Below, one piece after another: positions 12,028 through 22,495 of a stretch of 64,000 nt of DNA. The notes beneath the pieces are model-generated. The model had not been told where the DNA came from and ran no database searches. It was given only the letters and a program-made list of their open reading frames with translations. The translations under genes were made by a program, and so were the position numbers. The stretch is from Trichobilharzia regenti. Its lineage: Eukaryota; Platyhelminthes; Trematoda; Strigeidida; Schistosomatidae. The number at the start of each line of letters is the position of its first letter. Within the stretch, counting starts at the first letter, position 1. The stretch covers positions 31,239,379-31,303,378 of the forward strand of contig OX235263.1 in assembly GCA_944472135.2 (NCBI GenBank), written 5' to 3'.

Positions 12028-12300
12028 TCTGATGAGGTTATCGGTGCATACAAATGAAGACTCTCACACTAGGATGAAATAGCTGTCAGTTACTCCATAT
12101 TAGTTTGTTTATTAAATGTATCACACAGTGAGACAGTATTGTATACTGGATATACAATACTGTTTCACTGTGTGATACATTTAATAAACAAACTAATATG
12201 GAATTACTTACTACCACAGTGCCCAAGTTTTACACATATTTCAGTCACTCCATTGTTTTCAGTGGTTCTCTAATTGGTGTCATTTTGTTGTGAAATCCAC
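12028..12300 (+). mobile_element. SINE1 copy split by a Penelope fold-back
   Basis: 12028-12098 matches the hammerhead block (ACACTAGGATGAAATAGCTG). The match resumes at 12247 with ATTGTTTTCAGTGGTTCTCT and GTTGTGAAATCC. The interruption is the 12095-12253 insertion. Confidence 0.75.
12095..12253. mobile_element. Fold-back Penelope terminal-repeat insertion inside SINE1
   Basis: 12095-12145 and 12151-12201 are inverted copies (51 bp, one mismatch) around a 5-bp spacer, followed by the terminal-repeat end GTGCCCAAGTTTTACACATA. ACTCCAT occurs at 12092-12098 and 12247-12253 on either side, and the flanking sequence is one SINE1 copy split at this point, so this is a target duplication. The insert contains no coding sequence. 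Confidence 0.82.
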
Positions 12301-13137
12301 CTTGTATAGTTTTGTAGTTTGAAACAAATAATGACTGATTAGTGTATCTATATTTTTTTTGCACAGACACACTTTCATCAGTTATATCACATCTGCAAAA
12401 ACTGGTTTGGTAAAGATTACAAGTCATTTGCATAATTGATTTTAATTAAAATTCGCTGATAACCAACAGGAATAATACATATGACCATTTTTACTGCCAG
12501 CTAAGTAGCAATTAAAAGGATACTTTGTGACCAGTCGGGCTGAAAAGAAACTCCTTTGACCACATTATTGTTTATACGATACTTTAAGCATCGCCTAACT
12601 CTATTTATAATCAGTTCAAGGTCAAATATAGATCAGTCTACAAAGAGCTGCAGTCATATAAAAGCTATTTTACAGAAGGGTAGAAAAATAAAGGCAACTA
12701 ACAAAAATAGTAAGAGTAGGTTGAAAATAAACAAGATGCTTGCCATAAGGCATAAGTTTAATCTTATATTTATTTAACCTTCAATAGGCTGTTGGGGATT
12801 ATCATCTGCATGTTTTCCTTGAAAAAATAGGCAGGATTTACAAAACCTTTATAAAGCAAGTTCGTTCATCATCAATAGAAATGGTTTATTCATCACTCTA
12901 TGACTAGTAACACTCAGTAGGGAGTTTATAGTACTCAGTACTTAGAATTAACGATAACACCTCAACGGTAGAGTGGTAAACATTATTACAACTTTTAGAG
13001 TAATGGATAGTAGGTCTAAGTGTCAAGCAGTATAGCACAGACGTAAGCATATTTCTTGATTTTCACAGAGATATAGTACCACTAACTGAATGATGTTTCA
13101 AACATAATGGTCGCTCATAACATGTCAAGACAATCCA

Positions 13138-13452
13138 GTTGGGTGTGAGGACAAATACTCGCCGAAGACATTGGCTAGCGGTTGCGCTATACCGTGAATT
13201 GGCAGAAGTTAGAATACATGCACTGGTCATTGGATTGGGTCCCAGTGGCTTAATGGTCAACGAGCTCGCCTTGTAACCAGGAGGTCCTGGGTTCGAACCC
13301 AGGTGGTGGGTGCGTACTGATGAAGAGTCTCAAACTAGGACGAATGGGCTGTCGAGTACTCCCAGGTTTTCCAATGGTTCTCTAACCAATGTCAACTCAT
13401 GATGAAATCCTGTAATCAATCAACAAAATCCCTACAAACCAATACTTGATTA
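13138..13452 (+). mobile_element. SINE1 copy
   Basis: Plus-strand copy: GAATTGGCAGAAGTTAGAAT, box A CAGTGGCTTAATGGTC, box B GGGTTCGAACCC, hammerhead block CTGATGAAGAGTCTC...TAGGACGAAT, CGAGTACTCCCAGG and the tail CAAAATCCCTACAAACC followed by AATACTTGA. Confidence 0.87.
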
Positions 13453-13550
13453 CCAGTTGTGTTTGTTTTATCAAATAACCTACTGTACAGCAGTGAACAG
13501 ATTTTACTCAGACATTAAAAAATTACTTCATACTATATCTTATTGAATGT

Positions 13551-13782
13551 GCGTCGATGGTATAGCGATTAGGACGCTCGCCGACCGTGTGCATGGTCCG
13601 TGGTTCGATCCCTGGCCACCGACTCACATCTTTACATCGTTAAGGCATAAATAATTCTGGTAAAGAGGAAAGGTTGGGCATGAGGCTAGCAACCCCATCC
13701 TGTAAAATAAACACTGCCACAGAAACTTCAAGCCACTAGCTTGAAGCACTGTGTTCCACAGGGGAACGTGAAGGAAAAAAAT
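13551..13782 (+). mobile_element. SINE2 copy, near full length
   Basis: Plus strand. The tRNA-like head has a box A (GTATAGCGATTAGGACG), a T-arm-like GTGGTTCGATCCCTGG and a 7-bp acceptor-like pair closed by CCACCGAC. The body is GGAAAGGTTGGGCATGAGGC then TAGCAACCCCATCCTG. The 3' end is CTTGAAGCACTGTGTTCCAC followed by GGGAACGTGAAGG and A-rich sequence. Confidence 0.85.
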
Positions 13783-13866
13783 ATCTTATTGATATCACTT
13801 ATTTAAAGGACTTTTAATTTAAAGGGATGAACTTTGTGGCTCAGATGGTACAATTATGAATTATGA

Positions 13867-13943
13867 GTGCGTCGGCCACTGATCGAACTTCGGACCATGT
13901 GGATGGACGGTGAACGTCCTAACCGCTGTTCCACCGACGCACA
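13867..13943 (-). mobile_element. SINE2 head fragment
   Basis: Only the tRNA-like head is present on the minus strand (ends CCGACGCAC; ATCGAACTTCGGACC as the box B region). Confidence 0.7.
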
Positions 13944-14427
13944 TACGTACATAGTCCCCAAATAAGATGTCTGTTTAATTGAACTTGATATTCGATTGTT
14001 TCCTTCAGTGAATTATTTAATCGTTATCTCGGGTTTATAATATGGACAGTATATTATTACTATTTTTATACATACCATCTTGTAAAATGAATAAATTAGT
14101 ATGCAAATTAAGAAAGCATTGACTAAATATATAAAAAATAACATGGTTGCTTTACATGTAACAGTATACTCGTAAACAGATTTAATAGATTAAACATGTA
14201 TGCTTTGGAAAAATGTGAAATATTGATTTCTAAGTGAAACGAAAAGGGTAGATAAATTTCGAAATGTAACCTAATTTATATCAGCAGTCTATGAGGTGTA
14301 AAAAAAAGTATAAATGGACGAGTGAATTTCAACATATATCATGTAATCTGTCAGTTTAACGCTGATTTAAATTATAAGCTATACGTTAATACCAGTGATG
14401 GATACCATTATTATTTTTTTTAATCCT

Positions 14428-14652
14428 TTACGTTCCGAGTGGAACATAGGGCTTCAAGCTAGAGGCATGAAATTTCAGCAGCAATGGTGTTTATTTTTAC
14501 GGGATAGGGTTGCTAGCCTCATGCCCAACTATCCCTCTTCACCAGTCTTATTACTAGCTTAGCGAAGTAAAGATGTTAGTCGGTGGCCGGGATCGAATCC
14601 CGGACCACCTGCATGGCTGGCGAACATTCTACTTCTGTGCCACCAACTCCAT
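14428..14652 (-). mobile_element. SINE2 copy
   Basis: Complete layout on the minus strand; the T-arm-like CCGGGATTCGATCCCGG is a perfect hairpin. The tail on the minus strand is A-rich followed by AATAATAAT. Confidence 0.83.
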
Positions 14653-15084
14653 TTTCACTGTGAACGGTGCAAATCGTCAATTAATTTGCAAACTAAGAAT
14701 TTAATTTAATCCTACTAAATGATTCTTCAATTTTGCTCGATTTGAATTATGACTTTTGCTTCGAAGTAGGTAATAGTTATTCTTCTTCATTTCTTATTGA
14801 TTTTCTACTGTGCATGTATCTTAATGTAATACCTGCCCATAGAATATGGAAATTTACAAATATCCAGGAGTTAGAATTAGTATAATATTATCTGAGGCTA
14901 GATAGAGTTAACTAGAAGCATTTCATTGTTCAGTGACCATTGTGTATATTCCCTACGCTGTCTAGTGACAATATAATAAAAATCAATAACCAATATATCT
15001 TGTTTAAACAATGAATCACTTGTTTTTATTCAGGTAAATAGTATACTCATTAAGGGATGAAAAATAGTTCCCTTTCACTAGTTA

Positions 15085-15446
15085 GGGACCTTCATCGTGA
15101 GCTGACACCAGTTAAAGAACCACTGAAAACCTGCAGGGAGTACTAGACAGCTGATTCATTTTAGTTTGGAACTCTTCATCACTACACATCCACCGACAGG
15201 GTTCGAACAGAGGATCAAGGTCACAAGGCGAGCTCGCAGACCATTGAGCCACTGGGACCCGATCCAATGATCAGCTCATGAATTCTAACTTCTGCCAATT
15301 CTTGACATAGCGCGAGCACTTCGCAATGCCTTCTTCGATGAGTTACTGCCTCACCTTCAACCTGCAGCACCCTACTGATCACAGCTAATGATGAAATCCT
15401 TTAACTAATGAAACAATAATCCCTACAGAACCAATACTTGACAATA
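15085..15446 (-). mobile_element. SINE1 copy
   Basis: Minus-strand copy with the full layout but several changes; the hammerhead block is worn (AGTGATGAAGAGTTCC). At 15395-15440 a second short tail follows (GATGAAATCC and CCCTACAGAACC). Confidence 0.8.
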
Positions 15447-16479
15447 GTTTTCTTTATTATTTATCCTAATTTTGGGATACTGAATGACGGTGTCATATAG
15501 TAGCTAGAACAGTCGTTATGTGGCATATACTACTTATAAATCGATATAAGTAATACTCTGCGCAATGTCTTTTAAGAAGCAATACTGATTTGTGTCAACA
15601 GAAAACTGACTGAAAGAAGGTAATAACTCTGAGACGAATCTAATAGCAAAGAGAAAAAAACGAAAAAAAACATGCACAATATAGAATGAATGTGATATCA
15701 TTTGCAAATTATGAAGTCAATATATAGTTTATGATTTTCTTAATGTCTGCTGCATTTTTTTCCTCAGTGTACATCAGATTCAACCTGACCAGTTATATCC
15801 CCTTCAGTGTGAATCACTGGTATAACGTTAGCATGATAGAAAAAACACAATGCATACAATCACCTTGAGGGCATATATACGAATACGCATGTAGATTCAT
15901 CCTGTTTTAGTGTTACATTTCTTCATGAATTTTCCTTTAGAAATTCTTGTTTGGAAGAACAAATGCAATACACAGCTTAACATTGTGTTATTTTATTTTA
16001 ATCTAATTTTTTTCTAGACATTTCCAATTAAATTATCGCCCAAAAATCAATATGAGTGGTAAATTAGAAAAATTCAGCGTAATTTGGGCTTTTTAACTGG
16101 AAACTTTTATGTTTGGCGACTGTTTTTTCTTTGTATATAACTTAGAAAGTGAGAATTCTACACATTCCCTTTCACGATTGTAAACAGTTGCTTAACTTCC
16201 CTAAAATAAACACTATCGATCATGCATACTGAGAAAATGAAGACCTATGTATTTAGTGATCAGAATGTCAACGTTAAAATACGCCGGTACTATAGTATAA
16301 CAGTTGGTACTTCATATGATTTAAGAATTTAGAAGCGTTGATATTTATTTACTTTTTTTGTGCAACCTGTTTTGCATCACAATGAAAAGACTAAGGGAAC
16401 CAACAGAAAAATAAACAAAGCAGTAACAATTAGTCATAACTGTCAAGTATTCTTAGACAATTCGATACTTACTTATGCA

Positions 16480-17690
16480 ATGAACACACCAATCCAGAAA
16501 TTGAATTTTCCTAGTAATGAAACAGAATTCATCAAATGAATGTTCATTTCTTATTCAATAAGGAATATTACAGACAAATTGATGGTGTGGCTATGGGTTC
16601 CCCATTAGGTCCAATCCTAACTGATGTTTTCCTCGCTAAATTAGGGAATGGACCACTGAAAGGAGTAATTAATGACATGGATTTCTACTGTCGATATATG
16701 GATGATACATTTGTGGTTATGAAAGATGAGAATGATGCAATGAACATCCTGGACAAGTTTAATGATGCACATTCAGCAATAAACTTTACCATAGAGAAAG
16801 AAAGTAATGACAGTATCTCATTCCTAGACGTTGTCATGGTAAGGAAATAAGATGGAACACTAAGAAGGAGGGTGCACAGGAAACCTACAACAACAGGTCA
16901 GTACACTCATTTTTTGAGTTTTGTACCTTTGGAATATAAACGTAATTTGGTAAAGTGTTTGGTTCATAGAGCTAGGTTAATCTGTTCAGACGACTGCCTC
17001 AATGAGGAGCTTAAGATTATTAGGGAATTACTTAGAAAAAATGGTTATCCAGATAAGTTTATTGAGAAAAATATGAATTCAGCTCTTAGGAGAGTCATTA
17101 TGGCCACAGTCCCGAAAAAACCAATGTTCATAAAATTGCAGTTCCTCGGTGACAACATTAGCGAAATAATAACACAGCGCCTGAAGAATGCAGTTAAAAG
17201 GACTTATTATGCAGCAGAGGTACGTTGTCTCTTTACAACCACACCTATTTTATGTTCGAGAAATAAGGATAGACTACTTAAATTCGCCTCCTCTATGTGT
17301 ATCTACCAGTTTGACTGCAGCTGCGGAGCCAGCTACATTGGGCGTACAATTAGGCAAGTTCATCATCGTATTTCCGAACATCATCCAACGTGGTTAAGTA
17401 AGGGACAAAAAAGATCTGTTCGTAGCTCTATTTTAGCCCACCTCGTTGATACTAAGCATAAGATTGATGTTAATACAGCATTTAAAATTATTTATCGCAT
17501 TCCGACTTATCGTAATTTTGCTCTGCGAGTTCGTCTTCTACAGACGGCTGAAGCGATCGGAATTCACCTGAAGAAGCCGAGCCTATGTGTACAGAAAAAA
17601 TTTGTACAGCCATTTTCCCTACCGTGGCCATCGTCACAAGAATGCATAAACAGGACTGCGTCATTCCCCTAAACCTATAAAATTATATTT
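16480..17690 (+). mobile_element. Penelope-like element, 5'-truncated
   Basis: Penelope-like retroelement fragment with RT followed by a GIY-YIG endonuclease, in transporter intron 2 on the strand opposite to the gene. No terminal repeat was recognised on either side. The RT part upstream of motif B is missing or degraded before about 16530. Confidence 0.88.
16536..17672 (+). pseudogene. Penelope-like RT and GIY-YIG endonuclease with one in-frame stop
   Basis: Both visible frames are in the same register and are separated only by a TAA at 16848-16850. Before it: YYRQIDGVAMGSPLGPILTD (RT motif B), FYCRYMDDTFVV (motif C, YMDD) and SISFLDVVMVRK. After it: DGTLRRRVHRKPTTTGQYTH (RT thumb), RELLRKNGYPDKFIEKN, NAVKRTYYAAEV, then MCIYQFDCSCGASYIGRTIR, the GIY-YIG-type core with C-I-Y and Y-I-G. 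The C-terminal motif ARVRLLQTAEAIGIH-like follows. One nonsense codon and an absent N-terminus make it inactive, but it is otherwise well kept over 379 codons. Confidence 0.9.
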
Positions 17691-18290
17691 GTCTAAATTA
17701 TTTATTTCATTTTTATTTATTTTGACCACTTCATCTTTAATTTACGTGTTATCCTTGTAAAATTAATTTATTCTATCCATTTCTACCTTTTAAATGTGTA
17801 TTGATTTTCTTCGTTAATTATTAACCCATTGACATTTTGACACTGTTTAATTATTGTTAACAAAGTTATCGCCACTTGATTGGCAAACTGTTGTGTATTG
17901 TAATAAAAATGCTATAGGTGTATATTAGAGTCGAGCCAGAGATGAGGATCAAATTGAAAAGTAAATATTTCTTCGCTCAATCTTTCTGTTTTCTAAATGT
18001 CTAAATGGGGATTTTTTCTTTATTGGAAACTAGGTATCACAAAAAAACTTTGCACAGGTGGTGAAGCAAATTCGTCTTTATAATATTGCTCAGAAACTCA
18101 AAATATTGATTTTTCTGAGAACTAATTGATGTTTTCCATACAAAATTCATAAGGATGAAGAACGCATTATTTCAGTAGTTTTGACAAAGTGATTTCAAAA
18201 GAAACAACTTATAAAACATGGCGTCAATCTTAAATTTTTTCCAAAGTCATAAGTTTTATTCAGAATCTTCAAAGTAATACAGACTACTTA

Positions 18291-18530
18291 TTAATATAAG
18301 CAACTGGAAATCACACCATCACTTAGTTGGGGTGTGGAAGATGGTGCTGTAACCTTCAGAAGGCCATTTTCGTCTATTAATTTGGTTGAAACAGCCAGTT
18401 GGTGTGCAGATCGCCTCGGTATAGTTGGGGAAAATCGACGACTAACACAATTAGGTACTAAATATATCGAATTGCATATTTTGCACACTTCGACGATACC
18501 GTTTGCAGTGTCAACGAGACCATAACGCAA
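18291..18530 (-). other. Unidentified open stretch, possible coding relic
   Basis: A 79-codon frame (IVEVCKICNSIYLVPNCVSR, then STKLIDENGLLKVTAPSS) in a stretch less AT-biased than its surroundings and also open on the plus strand (18334-18525). No family recognised. No partner exons were found in the same intron. Confidence 0.3.
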
Positions 18531-18784
18531 ATATGCTGAGTTTTCCCAAAAAGAAAATTTACTGAAATTTTATTTAGAACTGTGTACTGAGCAAAATAAC
18601 TAGTTAAATTTAATAATAATAATGATACTAAAATGTGTATTTCATGAAATTCAGATTAATTTACCTAAGTGTTTTATTTTATTTTTGATTACAGCTTGAT
18701 TCCACACCGTATTTTTGGTGCAAGTATGGAATTTTCAGCATGGATATCGGTAGCCCAAATTTTGCAGGCCGACCATAGATATCA

Positions 18785-18861
18785 GGTGTGCGCCGGCAGG
18801 GGATCGAACCTCGGACCATGTGCATGGTCGGCGAGCGTCCTAATCACTGTGCCACCGATGT
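18785..18861 (-). mobile_element. SINE2 head fragment
   Basis: tRNA-like head only: GGGGATCGAACCTCGGACC and CGTCCTAATCACTGTGCCAC on the plus strand. Confidence 0.72.
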
Positions 18862-20226
18862 GAAGATTTGATATTTAAAGACGAAGAATAAAATAAATGA
18901 CTTCTTGTGAGAAAGATTAGTAATCTTAAATTTAGGAAGTGCTAATAAATTATCATATTATCCTGAGACAAATGTCTATTGCTCTCACATAAGATGTAAC
19001 TTTCTACAAAATATCAGTTGTTGGTGTAGACAAGCACTGAACACGATAGTTAAAAGTAATAGTGACTTTGGACTACTTCATTCCAGAACAAACTTAAATC
19101 ATTATCAACCTATACAAGATTTAATAAGTGGTAAGCTAAAAATTAAGCAAGTGAAATGAATTATTTCATTTTATACATGCTGAGATAGGCACAAAACTAC
19201 AGGCTGTGTTAATTGGAAACATGTAACTTTTCAAAAGAGACATAAATGTGCAAAAGAATATGCAAAACACACATACATATCCAATGGAGAATTATAACCA
19301 TAATTTATGACTGTGAATGAAAAGATAACTACGAAGTCTGGCTTTTACAGAGATGAGGTATAATTTGAATCAATAAGAAAAGTATGGCCTAAGGATAAAT
19401 AGGAATTATCTAAATTAGAAAAAAAAGCATTAGGAAATTATTTCATCAAAGAATTTAAGGTACATATTGATTAGTGTAAGACAGTAGGAAAGGTGTATAT
19501 TTCAGTGTAAAATGACAAGAGTCAATTCTCATGATGATTTCAAAACAAATACATTCACTTCCACCGTTTTTGAAAATGCGCCAAAAAGTATGAGCTATTA
19601 AAGTACACTGAATCATGATTTATTGCGTTTCTACAGTCTAGAGATATATATTTGAGCTTTCGCAAGCTGATGTATGATAAGTGGTGTTAGAATTAGAAAA
19701 AGGCATATTATAATTAATGCTTCTTCGTGTAGTGCTTGATCAACCGACTCTGTTATAAGCTCAGTCAGCAAATTATATGATTAATTATTGATTGAGATAA
19801 ATTTAGGGTTCAATTTTCTTTTCTTACCTACAATCGTAATTAGCAGATTTCACTTTCTAGTTAAGTGAACCAAAATAAAACGATTCAGTAAATGAGACAG
19901 AAGTGGAAATTAAGCTATTTTACATCTATTTTAAGACTATCGTGTTCGAATGAAGAAACAAAACACCTAGTTTATGACATTTTCTTAATTTACTCATGAT
20001 GAAAGTTTTATTTGGACTGAAAATGCAAAGTGTGTAATAGACACTTTTATCGATTAGTTTTATCAGTCATATAGATGACAGCTGTAACGTCTTTAGATGA
20101 TGTATCATATACAAATCCTTGCATTACTACAACAAATGCAGTTGTGAGTTTAGTTTAATGAATGAATGTGTAGTTAAGTTCATAAAATAATGTTAAATAA
20201 AAAAGTAAGTTCATAAGTAAAGTTAC

Positions 20227-20378
20227 CTTTGGTATTCGCGACCCCAATTCGGCATAACATAAAGCATTTAAAAAGGCAGTAACCCCAGCAACTAAATATG
20301 AGAGGAAAGTAGACGGACCAGATTTATCTCGGATTACAGTCCCAGTTAAAACATATATACCAGCTCCTGCCATATTGC
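20227..20378 (-). CDS. CAT-like transporter, exon 2 (TM1-TM2)
   Basis: This exon is separated from the previous one by a 36-bp intron (20379-20414, GT...AG). The split glycine codon is restored across the junction. Residues 46-96 contain the APC signature GNMAGAGIYVLTG (TM1, substrate-binding loop) and end in ALCYAELGSRIPK, the equivalent of CYGEFGARVPK in vertebrate CATs. Glu89 here corresponds to the conserved glutamate that is important for transport in mouse CAT-1. The donor is GTAACT. The following intron is 11.86 kb. Confidence 0.92.
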
Positions 20379-20414
20379 CTGAAAATTGTATGAATAATGA
20401 TGTTCATATATTAC

Positions 20415-20598
20415 CTATTCCCAGAAGAGTTAGATCGAACGCAGTTAAACATCTCTTTAAAGGTGTATCCAAGCTGTCTCGTTCGAAACGGCGTGATCTT
20501 TTCATAGACTCCCATAATATTCTCAGGTGAGCCTTTGCTGCATCCATCATCGATAGATATTTGACAAATACCAATATGAAATCATCTGGTTTAGGGTT
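20415..20598 (-). CDS. Cationic amino acid transporter (SLC7A/CAT-like), first recognisable coding exon
   Basis: This exon opens an APC-superfamily amino acid transporter of the SLC7A/CAT type, a plasma-membrane carrier expected to move cationic amino acids such as arginine and lysine. Reading leftward, the first ATG is at 20550-20548 (two ATGs in tandem) and the exon ends in a GTAATA donor. It encodes a charged cytoplasmic N-terminus and then TPLKRCLTAFDLTLLGIG, which matches the CAT consensus before TM1 (R-C-L-x-x-F-D-L-x-x-L-G). An AG acceptor with a pyrimidine tract lies at 20599-20600, so an upstream exon, probably 5' UTR, exists. The frame has a TAG right at that acceptor, so coding upstream of the ATG would require splicing. 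With the next three exons the phases all fit and give 368 codons, against about 600 or more for a whole CAT. The 3' exons lie outside the window. Substrate is inferred from family only. Confidence 0.9.
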
Positions 20599-21195
20599 CT
20601 AAAATTAAGGAAGATGTTTCCATAAGATATTTCATTTGAGTATGGGCGAATAGGTAAGACGGAAGCAACTGATTGGCTACAAGCAAAAGAACAATAACTA
20701 AACATAAAAGACAGAAAAACAATTTAAAAAACAAAACTAATAGTCAATAATGCTTTAGATAAATATAAAGTTGAACTTGTTATTGTTTTGTTTTTGTTAG
20801 CTGAAATTCAAAGCGGGAATTCATAATATGGTTCTACATTTTCCGTTGACAGTAGCTGTAAGTCGTTTTCACAGCTGTTTAAAGGGATATCTTTCGGGAT
20901 TATTTATCATATATCTTCCAGTATAATGCGCTTGTGCCTTTATTTCTGGTTTTCACACAGCAATCTTGGAAGCAAGAAACAAATCATTGATAATGACTCA
21001 CAGAAAAATACTTAGTGTGAACTAGATATGTGAGAGACTTACAACTGGGTATAAAGCCTGGGGCTTATTGATTTTTTGCACACATTTATGTATTCACATA
21101 CTATTTCTAACTCCAAACTAAAGCTGTTGACGACATTGCAGTTTTGAAGTAGTTATGCAGTTGATATATTAACTGCATATGTATGCCCATATATG

Positions 21196-21198
<3 letters not shown>

Positions 21199-21234
<36 letters not shown>

Positions 21235-21250
21235 ATATGTATATATATAT
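21199..21250. repeat. TA microsatellite
   Basis: TA repeats interrupted by CATG and GTATATATG. The flanking 20.6-22.3 kb shows nothing recognised. Confidence 0.95.
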
Positions 21251-22345
21251 GTTGTAGTTAAGCAGGTTATGTATGTTCATCCGTTTTTCAGATTGACTGA
21301 ATTTGAACATTCAGCGCTTCTTTCTTGAAGGCGTTTGGTTTTTTTTGATGGCTTTCACCCTGATTGTTCACCGTTAGCATCAGCAGTACGAACTTAAAGG
21401 AGTGATAGTATTGGAGCTGTTGTAGACAAAAGAACTTACTGAAGCCTATGGTAATGAATTTGTGTTTGGGTTTTTATGTGTAAGTTGTGCACCTTATAAG
21501 CTTGACAGCTTGAGACTACTAGTGGAATGAGTTTCATGTTATCTGTATCTGAATGAAGTATGGTGGCATGATATGCACAAGATGTAAGAAGTGAGTACTT
21601 ATAGAAGATGTCACTATTTAAGATGTTTTTAGTTAGAAAGGCAAACAAAAAACAGCAGACAAATGTGTAAGTAAGCAACCATCAAACTGTGGTGTCAGCT
21701 CGTAGAAAGGTAGGTTGTCACCGCAGTCAGTTTTTCGTAGATATGCTGTCATCCTATCGGGATTCAGTGAGAGAAACTGTCACTATTCTGCTTGGCTAGC
21801 ACTCATACTCTTCAGGGTCAATCCAATGTGATTACTAGTGCGATATTTTGACGAAATTATCTCATTATGGTTCCATTTTATCTGGGAGTTTTTTGGGCTA
21901 CTAACAAGAATCATGTAATAGCACTTAATCAGATAATCTCTTTTTCCACCACCGCTGGATGCTATAGTTAAAGATCAAGTTGTACTATAATGTACAGAAC
22001 TCAAGTATTCCTCTTCTGTCCATCGCCTATTGCCATGTCTTGTGCAGAAGGGGAATCAAGTGATGTCGCTGTCATGGAGGTCATGCAAGAGGATCCTCAT
22101 AATTGTTGCTTTCAATACTCAGGGGACTGGTGATCGCAAAGCACTTAACATCACTTAAGATTTTGCAGACTTGGGTACCATGAGAAACTATAAAAAGTGC
22201 TGTAACTCAGCTAAGAAAGGTAGTGTCAAGAAGCATTCAGTCGTTCTAATTTGTAGTCAAGTTCTTAGCACTGGAGAATCCACTGTGACGTCTGTATTAA
22301 GGAGTATGTTACTAGGATTTTTAGAGTATACAGACGGCTTTTTGT

Positions 22346-22495
22346 TTGAAGAATGATAAAATACACCTCTACTCACTGTTTCTATTATGCTTTTCTTGTA
22401 CTTTCTTCTCTTGCTTCGCGTGCTACACGGAGTGTGGCGACTTGAACTTCCGCACATTTGTGCAAAGTTCTATGTCAAAAACAGACAGACAGACA
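22346..22495 (+). mobile_element. LINE family B 3' end only
   Basis: About 150 bp of the B 3' end (the tract from CACTGTTTCTATTATGC through TGTGGCGACTTGAAC to ACAGACAGACAGACAG). No RT sequence precedes it. The 21.3-22.3 kb sequence upstream is not recognised. Confidence 0.8.

Larger units (their letters stand above)
8367..20226 (-). other. Transporter intron 2 (11.9 kb) and its contents
   Basis: GTAACT donor to ATAG acceptor. It holds Penelope fragments (8689-8835, 9700-10194, 12095-12253, 16480-17690), a LINE A relic (10860-11410), SINE1 copies (11441-11792, 11817-11893, 12028-12300, 13138-13452, 15085-15446), SINE2 copies (13551-13782, 13867-13943, 14428-14652, 18785-18861) and an odd open stretch at 18291-18530. 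I recognise nothing in 9000-9700, 10200-10860, 12300-13137, 13944-14427, 14653-15084, 15447-16479, 17691-18290 or 18862-20226. Confidence 0.75.

Noticed and set aside
13240..13310. tRNA-Thr gene with a TGT anticodon-like loop
   Set aside because: The anticodon stem does not pair well and the sequence is part of every SINE1 copy.
13551..13625. A genuine tRNA gene
   Set aside because: The cloverleaf-like head has a good T arm and acceptor but no proper anticodon loop, and it is repeated at seven or more loci with the same downstream body, so it is the SINE2 head.
22023..22345. LINE B 5' endonuclease upstream of the 22.35-kb 3' end
   Set aside because: No endonuclease motifs were found in translation; the reading MRNYKKCCNSAKKG has no support.
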